A stretch of 64,000 bases of DNA, taken from Actinomycetota bacterium. Its GTDB lineage: Bacteria; Actinomycetota; Actinomycetes; Mycobacteriales; JACQDL01. Positions 50,799 to 58,047 of the stretch are shown piece after piece. The stretch covers positions 1-64,000 of the forward strand of contig JACQDL010000057.1 of NCBI GenBank assembly GCA_016201065.1. The letters are read 5' to 3'. Within the stretch, counting starts at the first letter, position 1. Every line of letters begins with the position of its first letter. The notes beneath the pieces were generated by a model. That model had not been told where the DNA came from and searched no databases. It worked only from the letters and a program-made list of their open reading frames with translations. The position numbers were made by a program, and so were the translations under genes.

Positions 50799-51761
50799 AT
50801 GAGCGGGAACGTTCTCGTGCTGGCCGAGCAGAGCGACGGCCAGGTCAGCGACGCGACCTACGAGCTGCTGGGCAAGGGGCGCGAGCTCGCCACGGCGTGG
50901 GGCGGCACCCTGGAGGTCGCGACCTTCGGCCCGACCGACGTCTCCGGGCAGCTCGGCATCGCCGACGCGGTCGTCCGGGTCGACCACCCGGCGCTGGCCA
51001 GCTACACCGCGGACGCCTACGAGCAGGTGCTGCTGCAGCTGCTCACCGAGCGGGCACCACGGCTGCTGCTGCTGTCCAACGACACCGTCGGGCTGGACCT
51101 TGGCACCGCGCTGGCGGTCTCCTGGGATGCCTCCCAGGTCGCCTACGTGATGGCGCTGGCGGTCGACGGCGACACGCCGGTGGCCACGGCGCAGATCCTC
51201 GGCGGCAAGATCCTCGCCGAGGTCGAGATCACCGCACCGCGCGGCATCTGCACGGTGATCGGCGGGTCGTTCCCGCTCGCCGCCGGCAAGGGCGACGGGA
51301 CGCCGGAGATCGTCACGGCGGCCGCCCCCGGCGGGCTGGACGCACCACGGATCAGTCTCCGCGCGATCGTCGAGCCGGACACCAGCGACGTCGACATCAC
51401 CGCCGCGGACCTGCTGGTGTCCGCGGGCCGGGGGGTGGGCTCCAAGGATGACCTGGAGGTCGTCCAGGAGCTTGCCGACGCGCTCGGCGCGCCGCTGTCG
51501 GCCTCCCGTCCGGTCATCGACGCCGGATGGATGCCGAAGACCCGGCAGGTCGGGAAGTCGGGGCTGAAGGTGAAGCCCAAGGCCTACCTGTCCTTCGGGA
51601 TCTCCGGCGCGCCGGAGCACCTGGAGGGCATGCGGGACGCGGAGCTGATCATCGCGTGCAACACCGACGCGAACGCGCCCATCTTCGACGTGGCCCACTA
51701 CGGCACCACCGTCGACCTGTTCGACCTGGTTCCGGCGATCGTGGAGGAGATCGGCGGGTGA
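50799..51761 (+). CDS. etfA: Electron transfer flavoprotein alpha subunit (EtfA)
   Basis: A 320-residue EtfA. The FAD domain is clear at residues about 205-295: DLLVSAGRGVGSKDDLEVVQ, LSASRPVIDAGWMPKTRQVG, KAYLSFGISGAPEHLEGM and IIACNTDANAPIFDVAHYGT. ATG 50799 has AAGGGG at good spacing; ATG 50793, overlapping the EtfB stop, is also possible. It overlaps the membrane oxidoreductase gene by four bases, so the three proteins should be made together. Confidence 0.92.
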   Translation: MSGNVLVLAEQSDGQVSDATYELLGKGRELATAWGGTLEVATFGPTDVSGQLGIADAVVRVDHPALASYTADAYEQVLLQLLTERAPRLLLLSNDTVGLDLGTALAVSWDASQVAYVMALAVDGDTPVATAQILGGKILAEVEITAPRGICTVIGGSFPLAAGKGDGTPEIVTAAAPGGLDAPRISLRAIVEPDTSDVDITAADLLVSAGRGVGSKDDLEVVQELADALGAPLSASRPVIDAGWMPKTRQVGKSGLKVKPKAYLSFGISGAPEHLEGMRDAELIIACNTDANAPIFDVAHYGTTVDLFDLVPAIVEEIGG

Positions 51762-53962
51762 GACACACGCTGGCCAGTGGGGAGACCCGGCAGGTCTTCG
51801 AGGGGATCGGCGCGGTCGGGACGGCGGCGTTCTACGTCCTGTCCATCGTGACCGTCGCGGCGTTCCTGATCGGATCATGGCGCCGGACGCAGAAGTACCG
51901 TCGAGGGCGACCGGCGGGTCGTGGTGGGACGATCCGCCGGGCCCTGCTGGTCAGCCCGCTCGCGTTGCGGCGACGGCCGGATACCGGCTCGGTGGCCCAG
52001 GTGGCGACCAACGCCACGATAGGGCGGCGCAACAGGGGCGTCGGTATCGCGCACTTCATGGTGTTCTGGGGCTTCATCACCCTTTTTATCGGCACCGTGA
52101 TCCTGACCATCGACTTCGACATCGTCCGGCACGTGAGCAAGTGGTTCTGGGGTCACGAGGACAGCTTCTTCACCGGCACCTTCTACCTGGGGTACTCGGT
52201 GGTGCTGGACACGATGGGCGTGGCCACCGTGCTCGGGCTCACCTACCTCGCGCTACGCCGCGGGGTCCGGCCGCCGGCCCGGCTGGACTACAGCCGGGCC
52301 GAGCAGCCGGCGGGTGGCTACTCCCGGAAGGCTCTGGTCCTCGGGGACTGGATGTTCATCGGCCTGTTCGCCGGCATCCTGATCACCGGCTTCCTGGGCG
52401 AAGCGGTCCGGATCGTCGCGAACAAGTTCCCGGAGTTCGAGATCTGGTCCCCGGCGGGGTGGCTGCTGGCCCGCGGTTTCGAGGCCGTCGGCCTGTCCGC
52501 GGGTGCGGCGGCGACCACGCACACGGTGGTCTGGTGGAGCCACGCGTTCCTCGCGCTCGGGTTCGTCATCTACATCCCGTACTCGAAGGCGATGCACATG
52601 CTCGTTGACGGGGTCAACCTGCTGGCCCACGACAAGAACGCCACCCGGGCACTGCCGGCCCCCCCGGCCGACGCCGACCACATCGGGTACCGGGAGCTGG
52701 CCGACTTCACCTGGAAGGAGCTGCTCGACTTCGACGCCTGCACGAAGTGCGGGCGCTGCCACGAGGTGTGCCCGGCGCGGACCGGCGGCGCTCCGCTGTC
52801 GCCCCGCGACCTCATCCTCGACCTGCGGCAGTGGGCCGACCTGCAGACCGGCGGGAAGACCCTGCTCGACCGGGAGCAGCGGCCGGACGCGACCGGTCCG
52901 CTGCAGAACGGGCAGGCTGCGGTCGCCGGCACGGTGATCCCGGCCAAGACGCTGTGGTCCTGCACCACCTGCATGGCCTGCGTCGAGGCGTGCCCGGTCG
53001 GGATCGAGCACGTGCCGACGATCGTCCAGATGCGACGCAGCCTGGTCGACGCCGGCACGATGGACCCGACCCTCCAGCAGGCGCTGCAGAACCTGGCCAG
53101 CCAGGGCAACTCCTTCGGCAAGTCCGCCCGGATGCGGGCCCGCTGGACGAAGGGGCTGGAGACCCCGATCAAGGACGCTCGCAAGGAGCCGGTGAAGTAC
53201 CTGTGGTTCGTGGGCGACTACGCGTCCTTCGACGAGCGGCTACAGGACAACTCGCGGCTGCTGGCCACCCTGCTCACCAAGGCGGGGGTGGACTTCGGGA
53301 TCCTCTACGAGGGCGAGCGCAACGCCGGCAACGACGTGCGGCGGGTCGGCGAGGAGGGGCTGTTCGAGATGCTCGCCGAGCAGAACATCAAGTCGCTGGA
53401 GGCGGCGCAGTTCGAGGAGATCTTCACGACCGACCCGCACTCGCTGAACACGCTGCGCAACGAGTACCCGGCGCTGGGCGCCACGTACAAGGTCTGGCAC
53501 TACACCGAGCTGCTGGTGCACCTGGTGGAGTCCGGCGCGTTGCCGGTGAAGCCGCTCAACCTCCGGGTGACCTACCACGACCCGTGCTACCTGTCGCGGT
53601 ACAACGGCGTCATCGAGGCGCCGCGGACGCTGCTGGCGGCGCTCGGCTGCGAGCTGGTCGAGATGCCGCGCAACAAGACCAACAGCTTCTGCTGCGGTGC
53701 CGGTGGCGGCCGGATCTGGATGGACGACAGCGTCCTGTCGGAGCGGCCGAGCGAGAACCGGATCAAGGAGGCGGCCGCGCTGGAGGACGTCGGGCACTTC
53801 GTGGTGTCCTGCCCGAAGGACATGACGATGTACTCCGACGCCGCCAAGACCACCGGCCACGACGGCACGCTGACCGTGCTCGACATCGTCCGGCTGGTCG
53901 ACCAGGCCCTGGTCCGGCCACCGGCGGAGCCCGCGACCGATGACGTGGCGGTGCCGGTGTGA
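51758..53962 (+). CDS. Membrane iron-sulfur/CCG protein (EMO-type EtfAB:menaquinone oxidoreductase)
   Basis: A 734-residue fusion. Five membrane segments in the first 300 residues resemble NarI/DUF3483 heme-b or quinone domains, with His in AHFMVFWGFITLFIG and TTHTVVWWSHAFLALGFVIY. Two ferredoxin motifs follow (CTKCGRCHEVCPA and CTTCMACVEACPV). Then come an HdrD-like pair of CCG repeats. The first is degenerate (FVGDYASF, GERNAGND, TTDPHS). The second is intact (YHDPCYLSRYNGVIE, SFCCGAGGGRIW, VVSCPKDMTMY). It would oxidise reduced EtfAB and pass electrons to menaquinone. GTG 51758 overlaps etfA by four bases. Confidence 0.87.
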   Translation: MRHTLASGETRQVFEGIGAVGTAAFYVLSIVTVAAFLIGSWRRTQKYRRGRPAGRGGTIRRALLVSPLALRRRPDTGSVAQVATNATIGRRNRGVGIAHFMVFWGFITLFIGTVILTIDFDIVRHVSKWFWGHEDSFFTGTFYLGYSVVLDTMGVATVLGLTYLALRRGVRPPARLDYSRAEQPAGGYSRKALVLGDWMFIGLFAGILITGFLGEAVRIVANKFPEFEIWSPAGWLLARGFEAVGLSAGAAATTHTVVWWSHAFLALGFVIYIPYSKAMHMLVDGVNLLAHDKNATRALPAPPADADHIGYRELADFTWKELLDFDACTKCGRCHEVCPARTGGAPLSPRDLILDLRQWADLQTGGKTLLDREQRPDATGPLQNGQAAVAGTVIPAKTLWSCTTCMACVEACPVGIEHVPTIVQMRRSLVDAGTMDPTLQQALQNLASQGNSFGKSARMRARWTKGLETPIKDARKEPVKYLWFVGDYASFDERLQDNSRLLATLLTKAGVDFGILYEGERNAGNDVRRVGEEGLFEMLAEQNIKSLEAAQFEEIFTTDPHSLNTLRNEYPALGATYKVWHYTELLVHLVESGALPVKPLNLRVTYHDPCYLSRYNGVIEAPRTLLAALGCELVEMPRNKTNSFCCGAGGGRIWMDDSVLSERPSENRIKEAAALEDVGHFVVSCPKDMTMYSDAAKTTGHDGTLTVLDIVRLVDQALVRPPAEPATDDVAVPV

Positions 53963-54279
53963 ACCGGCCCGCCACCTCGTCGGGTGGGACAGGTGCGGCG
54001 ATGACCTGTCCCTGGTGCGGGATCGAGGTACCCCTTCGGTCCCTGCACGCGCACCTGTCGGACGAGCACGGCGACGTGGTCGGCATCGTCGGGCAGGACG
54101 ACAGGCAGTTCTACGAGGTGCGCTGCCCGTCCTGCGACGCGGGGTACCGCAAGCCCATCAAGAAGAGCGGTCGTGACCCGGACTTCCTCGCCGAGTTCGA
54201 CCGCGAGGTGCGCATGGTCGCCCTGGACATGTTGGTCAATCATCTGTTGGCGGAACATCAGACCGCCGTGGAAGGGTGA
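53959..54279 (+). CDS. Small zinc-finger protein
   Basis: A 106-residue protein from GTG 53959; ATG 54001 is an alternative. It contains MTCPWCGIEVPLRSLHAHLS plus a further His in DEHG, a classic C2H2-like pattern. A second Cys pair lies in YEVRCPSCDAGYRKPIKKSG. The end is helical (MVALDMLVNHLLAEH). It is enclosed between the membrane oxidoreductase and lbpA2 with a four-base overlap, so it is a real member of the operon. Role unknown; it could be an adaptor or maturation factor. Confidence 0.7.
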   Translation: MNRPATSSGGTGAAMTCPWCGIEVPLRSLHAHLSDEHGDVVGIVGQDDRQFYEVRCPSCDAGYRKPIKKSGRDPDFLAEFDREVRMVALDMLVNHLLAEHQTAVEG

Positions 54280-54282
54280 AGG

Positions 54283-54720
54283 ATGGCAACGGCCCGAAAC
54301 TGCAACCTGCCGGACGACCTGCACTACGTGATCGAAAAGCACGTGTGGGCCCGCACCGACGGTGACCTGGTCACGGTAGGCATCACCGACGTCGCCCAGA
54401 ACCTGGCCAAGACGCTCATCGCGGTGACCCCGAAGAAGGTCGGGCGGGCGGTCCGCAAGGGCCAGAACGTCGCCACCGTCGAGAGCGGCAAGTTCGTCGG
54501 ACCCGTGCCGGCGCCGGTGAGCGGCGAGATCGTCGAGGTCAACCAGGCCGTCATCGACCGGCCCAGCGCGGTCAACGACGACCCGTACGGCGCCGGCTGG
54601 ATCGCCCGGCTGCGCCCGACGGACTGGGCGGGCGAGTCAGGCGACCTCGCCACCGGACCGGAGGGGCTGGCGGCATACGAGCAGTTCCTCGAGCGCGAGG
54701 GAATCTCCTGCGAGGGGTGA
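54283..54720 (+). CDS. Lipoate-binding protein 2 (GcvH-like LbpA)
   Basis: A 145-residue GcvH-fold protein with the lipoyl hairpin TVESGKFVGPVPAPVSGEIV, Lys70. Flanking segments DDLHYVIEKHVWARTDGDLV, ITDVAQNLAKTLIAVTPKKV and NDDPYGAGWIARLRPTDW match the H-protein/LbpA fold. The VESGKFVGP form is close to LbpA of sulfur oxidisers and unlike ESVKAVSD of glycine-cleavage H protein. It is one base from lbpA3. Confidence 0.9.
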   Translation: MATARNCNLPDDLHYVIEKHVWARTDGDLVTVGITDVAQNLAKTLIAVTPKKVGRAVRKGQNVATVESGKFVGPVPAPVSGEIVEVNQAVIDRPSAVNDDPYGAGWIARLRPTDWAGESGDLATGPEGLAAYEQFLEREGISCEG

Positions 54721-54721
54721 G

Positions 54722-55177
54722 ATGACCGACCGCGTCTGGAACGGGTGCGTCGTGCCGGATGACCGGCTCTACGACGTCGACATGCATGTCTGGGTCATGC
54801 TCGACGGCGACGAGGCTGTGCTCGGCATGACCGACGTGGCCCAGTCGATGGGCGGCCGGATCGTCCAGGTGACCTGGAAGCGCCCCGGGCGACAGCTCAC
54901 CCGGGGCCGGCCGGTGGCGGTCGTCGAGAGCGCGAAATGGGTCGGGCCGTTCCCCACCCCGCTGTCCGGAGAGCTCGTCGCGGTGAACACCGAAGGCTTC
55001 AACCGCGACCCGAACATCGCCAACCGGGATCCCTACCAGGCCGGCTGGATGGCGCGGATCCGGCCACGCCATCTCGACGAGGAGCGGACGCACCTGGTCG
55101 ACGGCGTCCAGGCATACCAGCGCTACCAGAGGTTCATCAACGACAACGACATCCGCTGCTACCGGTGCGCGGACTGA
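54722..55177 (+). CDS. Lipoate-binding protein 3 (GcvH-like LbpA)
   Basis: A 151-residue GcvH-fold protein with AVVESAKWVGPFPTPLSGEL, Lys72 being the expected lipoyl site. It also has DVDMHVWVMLDGDEAVLGMT, DVAQSMGGRIVQVTWKRPGR and RDPYQAGWMARIRPRHLDEE. It ends in a Cys pair (DNDIRCYRCAD) that the other two paralogues lack. The third copy in one cluster suggests carriers with separate partners. Confidence 0.88.
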   Translation: MTDRVWNGCVVPDDRLYDVDMHVWVMLDGDEAVLGMTDVAQSMGGRIVQVTWKRPGRQLTRGRPVAVVESAKWVGPFPTPLSGELVAVNTEGFNRDPNIANRDPYQAGWMARIRPRHLDEERTHLVDGVQAYQRYQRFINDNDIRCYRCAD

Positions 55178-55212
55178 CCCCAGCTGATCGACGGAACGAA
55201 GAGGAGGCCGGT

Positions 55213-55359
55213 ATGGACGGTGCCCCAGAAGGGACCCGACCCCCGTCCGGCACGTCCCGAATCCCACGACCGTGGTGGCTGCTGCTGATCGTGCTCTTCG
55301 GGGCCTACCTGCTATTCCGCCTGGGCCAGGCGGTCATCTGGCTCGCCCATCTCGCCTGA
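55213..55359 (+). CDS. 48-residue single-span membrane protein
   Basis: A strong GAGGAGG site precedes ATG 55213. The product has a proline-rich head (PEGTRPPSGTSRIPRPWW) and one membrane helix (LLLIVLFGAYLLFRLGQAVI). Position inside the cluster, directly after lbpA3 and just before a terminator-like hairpin, suggests it belongs to the system, perhaps recruiting soluble parts to the membrane. No homologue comes to mind. Confidence 0.6.
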   Translation: MDGAPEGTRPPSGTSRIPRPWWLLLIVLFGAYLLFRLGQAVIWLAHLA

Positions 55360-55387
55360 CCCCTGCCCGAACCAACGGGCAGGGTCA
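55357..55387 (+). terminator. Terminator-like hairpin after the small membrane protein
   Basis: TGACCCCTGCCCG (55357-55369) pairs with CGGGCAGGGTCA (55376-55387) over a six-base loop, with a single bulged C. It begins at the stop codon of the 48-residue gene. It should end or attenuate the long upstream transcript before the second DsrE gene. Confidence 0.7.
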
Positions 55388-55410
55388 CCCTCGTACAGCG
55401 GAGGTCTCCC

Positions 55411-55932
55411 ATGACAACGAACGACCGCAGCAACACCAGTCCCGGCGACCTGGATCGGGTCAAGCGGATGGCCATGGTCTGCTGGAGCAGCGACCTGGAC
55501 CGGGTCTGGCCGGTGCTCATCCTGGGCACGACCGCGGCAGCCTCCGGCATGGAGGTCGACATCTTCTTCACCTTCTGGGGCCTGCGCGTGCTGCAACGCA
55601 ACGACCGGCGCGTCACCGGCAGCAACTGGATGCAGAAGGCCGAGGCCCTCGTCGACCGGGGGGGCACCGACCACCTCAAGCTCGGCAAGATCCACTTCGG
55701 TGGTGCCGGCACCAAGATGATCCGGAAGCTGGCGGTGAACAACAAGGTCGCCTCCCCCACCGAGCTGCTCCAGATGGGGATGGACATCGGCGTCCGGCTG
55801 CATCCATGCCAGATGACCATGGACCTCTACGGGCTGACGCGGGAGGACTTCATCGACGGGGTGAACCCGTCGCTCGGTGCGGCGGCCTTCATGGAGATGG
55901 CTGCCGAGGCCGACGTCAGCTTCTTCATCTGA
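55411..55932 (+). CDS. DsrE/F/H-like sulfur-transfer protein (DrsE_2 type)
   Basis: A 173-residue protein of the second DsrE Pfam type. It has RMAMVCWSSDLDRVWPVLIL, GTTAAASGMEVDIFFTFWGL, the loop GGAGTKMIRKLAVNNKVASP and Cys133 in VRLHPCQMTMDLYGLTREDF, the position of the sulfur-binding Cys in DsrE2/DsrE4-like proteins. There is no membrane helix, unlike classical DsrE2. It differs strongly from the DsrE protein at 39732, so the cluster has two kinds of sulfur carriers besides TusA. Confidence 0.85.
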   Translation: MTTNDRSNTSPGDLDRVKRMAMVCWSSDLDRVWPVLILGTTAAASGMEVDIFFTFWGLRVLQRNDRRVTGSNWMQKAEALVDRGGTDHLKLGKIHFGGAGTKMIRKLAVNNKVASPTELLQMGMDIGVRLHPCQMTMDLYGLTREDFIDGVNPSLGAAAFMEMAAEADVSFFI

Positions 55933-55961
55933 ACCGCCACGACGGAGGGGTTGGGCCCACG

Positions 55962-56672
55962 GTGAGTGCGGCGACCGGCAACGACGAGCAGGCCATCGGT
56001 GTGCTCCTGACGGACGACCCGCTGGTCGTCCGTCAGCTCGGCACCGTGCTGGCGGGCGGGCGGCACCCGATCGACTGGGTCGGGTACGGCGTCGCGACCG
56101 CCCGGGGCCGCGATCCGCTGGTCGTGGTGGTCGACCTCGGTCGGGCCGACGGGATCGAGCTGGCGACGAGCGTGCGGCGGCAGTGGCCCCGGGCGCTCGT
56201 CGCCGGTTTCCTGGCGCTGCCCGACCAGGCGCTGTGGCTGTCCGGGCAGCGCGCCGGCTGTGACCTCGTGGTCAACCGCGGCGCGCTGGCCCGGCGGCTG
56301 CGGGAGCTGCTCGGCAGCCCGGATGGCCTGAGCCGGCGCACGTTCCCACTGCTGGCGGCGAACGACACGGCCGGGCGGCTCGGCTTCGTCGCCGCGGTGC
56401 CCGACACGCCCGTGGGGCCGGTCGCCGTCTACCAGATCGAAGGTCAGCTGTACGCCGCTGCCGACCGCTGCCCGCACGCGGGAGCCACGCTGTCAGCAGG
56501 TGTGCTTGACCACACGACCGTCACCTGCCCCCGGCACGGTAGTCAGTTCGACGTATGCTCAGGCCAGCGGCTGCGCGGCCCGGCGGACGACGACATCGCC
56601 GTCTACCCGGTGGTCGTCGAGGGCGGGCAGGTGCTGCTCGTCCTTGGTCAGAGCGTGGACCGAGAGGGTTGA
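55962..56672 (+). CDS. Rieske [2Fe-2S] protein with receiver-like N-terminal domain
   Basis: A 236-residue protein from GTG 55962. Residues about 8-120 look like a response-regulator receiver (IGVLLTDDPLVVRQLGTVLA, PLVVVVDLGRADGIELATSV), but the conserved Lys is not evident near CDLVVNRGALARR, so it may be a pseudo-receiver. Residues about 145-230 are a Rieske domain with CPHAGATLSAG and CPRHGSQFDVCSG, all four ligands present. Such ferredoxins supply or accept single electrons. The fusion is unusual. It is followed by the ArsR gene after five bases. Confidence 0.75.
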   Translation: MSAATGNDEQAIGVLLTDDPLVVRQLGTVLAGGRHPIDWVGYGVATARGRDPLVVVVDLGRADGIELATSVRRQWPRALVAGFLALPDQALWLSGQRAGCDLVVNRGALARRLRELLGSPDGLSRRTFPLLAANDTAGRLGFVAAVPDTPVGPVAVYQIEGQLYAAADRCPHAGATLSAGVLDHTTVTCPRHGSQFDVCSGQRLRGPADDDIAVYPVVVEGGQVLLVLGQSVDREG

Positions 56673-56677
56673 GGCGC

Positions 56678-57085
56678 ATGCCGAGCAAGACCAATGACAC
56701 ATCGGTCCAGCCCGCAGAGAGCCACCACGAGGACACGATCCGCGCACGCCCCGACGAACTGTACGAGCTGCACGCACGCATCTGCAAAGCCATCGCCGAC
56801 CCCAAGCGGCTGTGCATTCTCAACGAGCTGCGGGACGGTCCACGGTCGGTCGGTGAGATCGCCAGCGCACTGGGCTTCTCCCAGCCGAACACCAGCCAGC
56901 ATCTGGCCATCCTGCGCAGCCGCGGCATCCTGACCAGCTCCCGCTCCGGCCCGACGATCTACTACGCGCTGCGCACCACCAAGGTCATCGAAGCGGTGGA
57001 CCTGCTCCGGGAGTTCATGGCCGAGGTGCTCGGCGGAGGGGACAACCTCGACGCGGGCGTGCTCGAGGCGCGCGCCGGACGCTGA
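56678..57085 (+). CDS. ArsR-family repressor of the cluster
   Basis: A 135-residue winged-helix protein with the ArsR core: ICKAIADPKRLCILNELRDG, SVGEIASALGFSQPNTSQHL and ILTSSRSGPTIYYALRTTKV. Cys36 and Cys46 lie in the helix pair near the usual metal or persulfide sites. Persulfide sensors of the SqrR/BigR type pair one Cys here with a second near the C-terminus, which is absent. It ends the cluster and probably controls the promoter near 39392. Its own start has a GAGG site. Confidence 0.87.
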   Translation: MPSKTNDTSVQPAESHHEDTIRARPDELYELHARICKAIADPKRLCILNELRDGPRSVGEIASALGFSQPNTSQHLAILRSRGILTSSRSGPTIYYALRTTKVIEAVDLLREFMAEVLGGGDNLDAGVLEARAGR

Positions 57086-57120
57086 CCCTCGGCCCTCGGC
57101 CCGCGGCCGCCGGTGGACGC

Positions 57121-58047
57121 TCACCGCCCGAGCACCAGAGCGTCCACCGCCACCGCGAGGAACAGCAACGCCAGATAGCTGTTCGACAGGTGGAACAGGC
57201 GCATCGGCCGGACCGCGCCGCCCCGGCGGACACCCACCTCCAACCGGTGCGCCTCGGCGAGGAACGCCACGCCCGCGACCAGCGCGACCGCACCGTAGAT
57301 CCACCCCGTGGCCAGCGGCCACAGCAGCAACGAGGTGCCGACCGTCAGCCACCCGTAGACCAGGATCTGCCGGACCACGGTGGCGTCCGTGGCGACCACC
57401 GGCAGCATCGGCACACCAGCGCGGGCGTAGTCCTCCCGGAACCTCATTGCCAGCGGCCAGTAGTGCGCGGGAGTCCAGAAGAAGATCACCCCGAAGAGCA
57501 CCAACGGAGCCCAGCCCACCCGGCCGGTCACCACGGCCCACCCGATCAGCACCGGCATGCACCCCGCTGCGCCACCCCAGACGATGTTCTGCGGCGTGCG
57601 TCGCTTGAGACCGAGGGTGTAGACGACGACGTAGAACAGGATCGCCGACAGGGTCAGCGCGGTGGCGAGCAGGTTGGTCGTCAGCCACATCCAGCCGACC
57701 GCGAAGGCGCCCAGCAGGTTCCCGAACACCAGCGCACCGCGGGCACTGACGGTGTGCCGCACCAGCGGGCGCTGGCGGGTCCTTCCCATCAGCTCGTCGA
57801 TGTCGCGGTCGAAGTAGGAGTTCAGCGCGTTGGCGCTGCCCGCCGCCGTGGTGCCGCCGACCAGGGTGGCCAGCACGAGCCACCAGCCGGGCAGGCCGTG
57901 GGCCGCCAGCATCATGGTCGGGAAGGTGGTGACCAGCAGCAGCTCGATGATCCGCGGCTTGGTCAGCGCCAGGTAGGCCCGCACCGCGGTCGACACCGAC
58001 GAGGAGGTCCGGCCGCGCCCCACGCGCTCGACGACGACGGTCACCAC
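57121..58047 (-). CDS. ctaB: Protoheme IX farnesyltransferase (heme o synthase)
   Basis: About 308 residues and nine membrane helices of the UbiA superfamily. [20 protein letters not shown] starts the family region. The polyprenyl-diphosphate site is [20 protein letters not shown]. The second motif region is [20 protein letters not shown], followed by [20 protein letters not shown] with conserved His. It converts heme b to heme o for cytochrome oxidase. I take GTG 58047; GTG 58044 adjoins it. It is convergent with the ArsR gene and divergent from tkt, the usual actinobacterial position. Confidence 0.93.
   Translation of the reverse strand: MVTVVVERVGRGRTSSSVSTAVRAYLALTKPRIIELLLVTTFPTMMLAAHGLPGWWLVLATLVGGTTAAGSANALNSYFDRDIDELMGRTRQRPLVRHTVSARGALVFGNLLGAFAVGWMWLTTNLLATALTLSAILFYVVVYTLGLKRRTPQNIVWGGAAGCMPVLIGWAVVTGRVGWAPLVLFGVIFFWTPAHYWPLAMRFREDYARAGVPMLPVVATDATVVRQILVYGWLTVGTSLLLWPLATGWIYGAVALVAGVAFLAEAHRLEVGVRRGGAVRPMRLFHLSNSYLALLFLAVAVDALVLGR

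Noticed and set aside
50026-53962. Beta-oxidation ETF or nitrogen-fixation FixAB module
   Set aside because: No acyl-CoA dehydrogenase, FixC/FixX or nif genes are present; the ETF genes overlap the CCG membrane protein within the sHdr operon.
54283-55177. Glycine cleavage H protein
   Set aside because: There are no gcvT, gcvP or gcvL genes, and the lipoyl sites read VESGKFVGP and VESAKWVGP, as in LbpA, and not the ESVKA form of GcvH.
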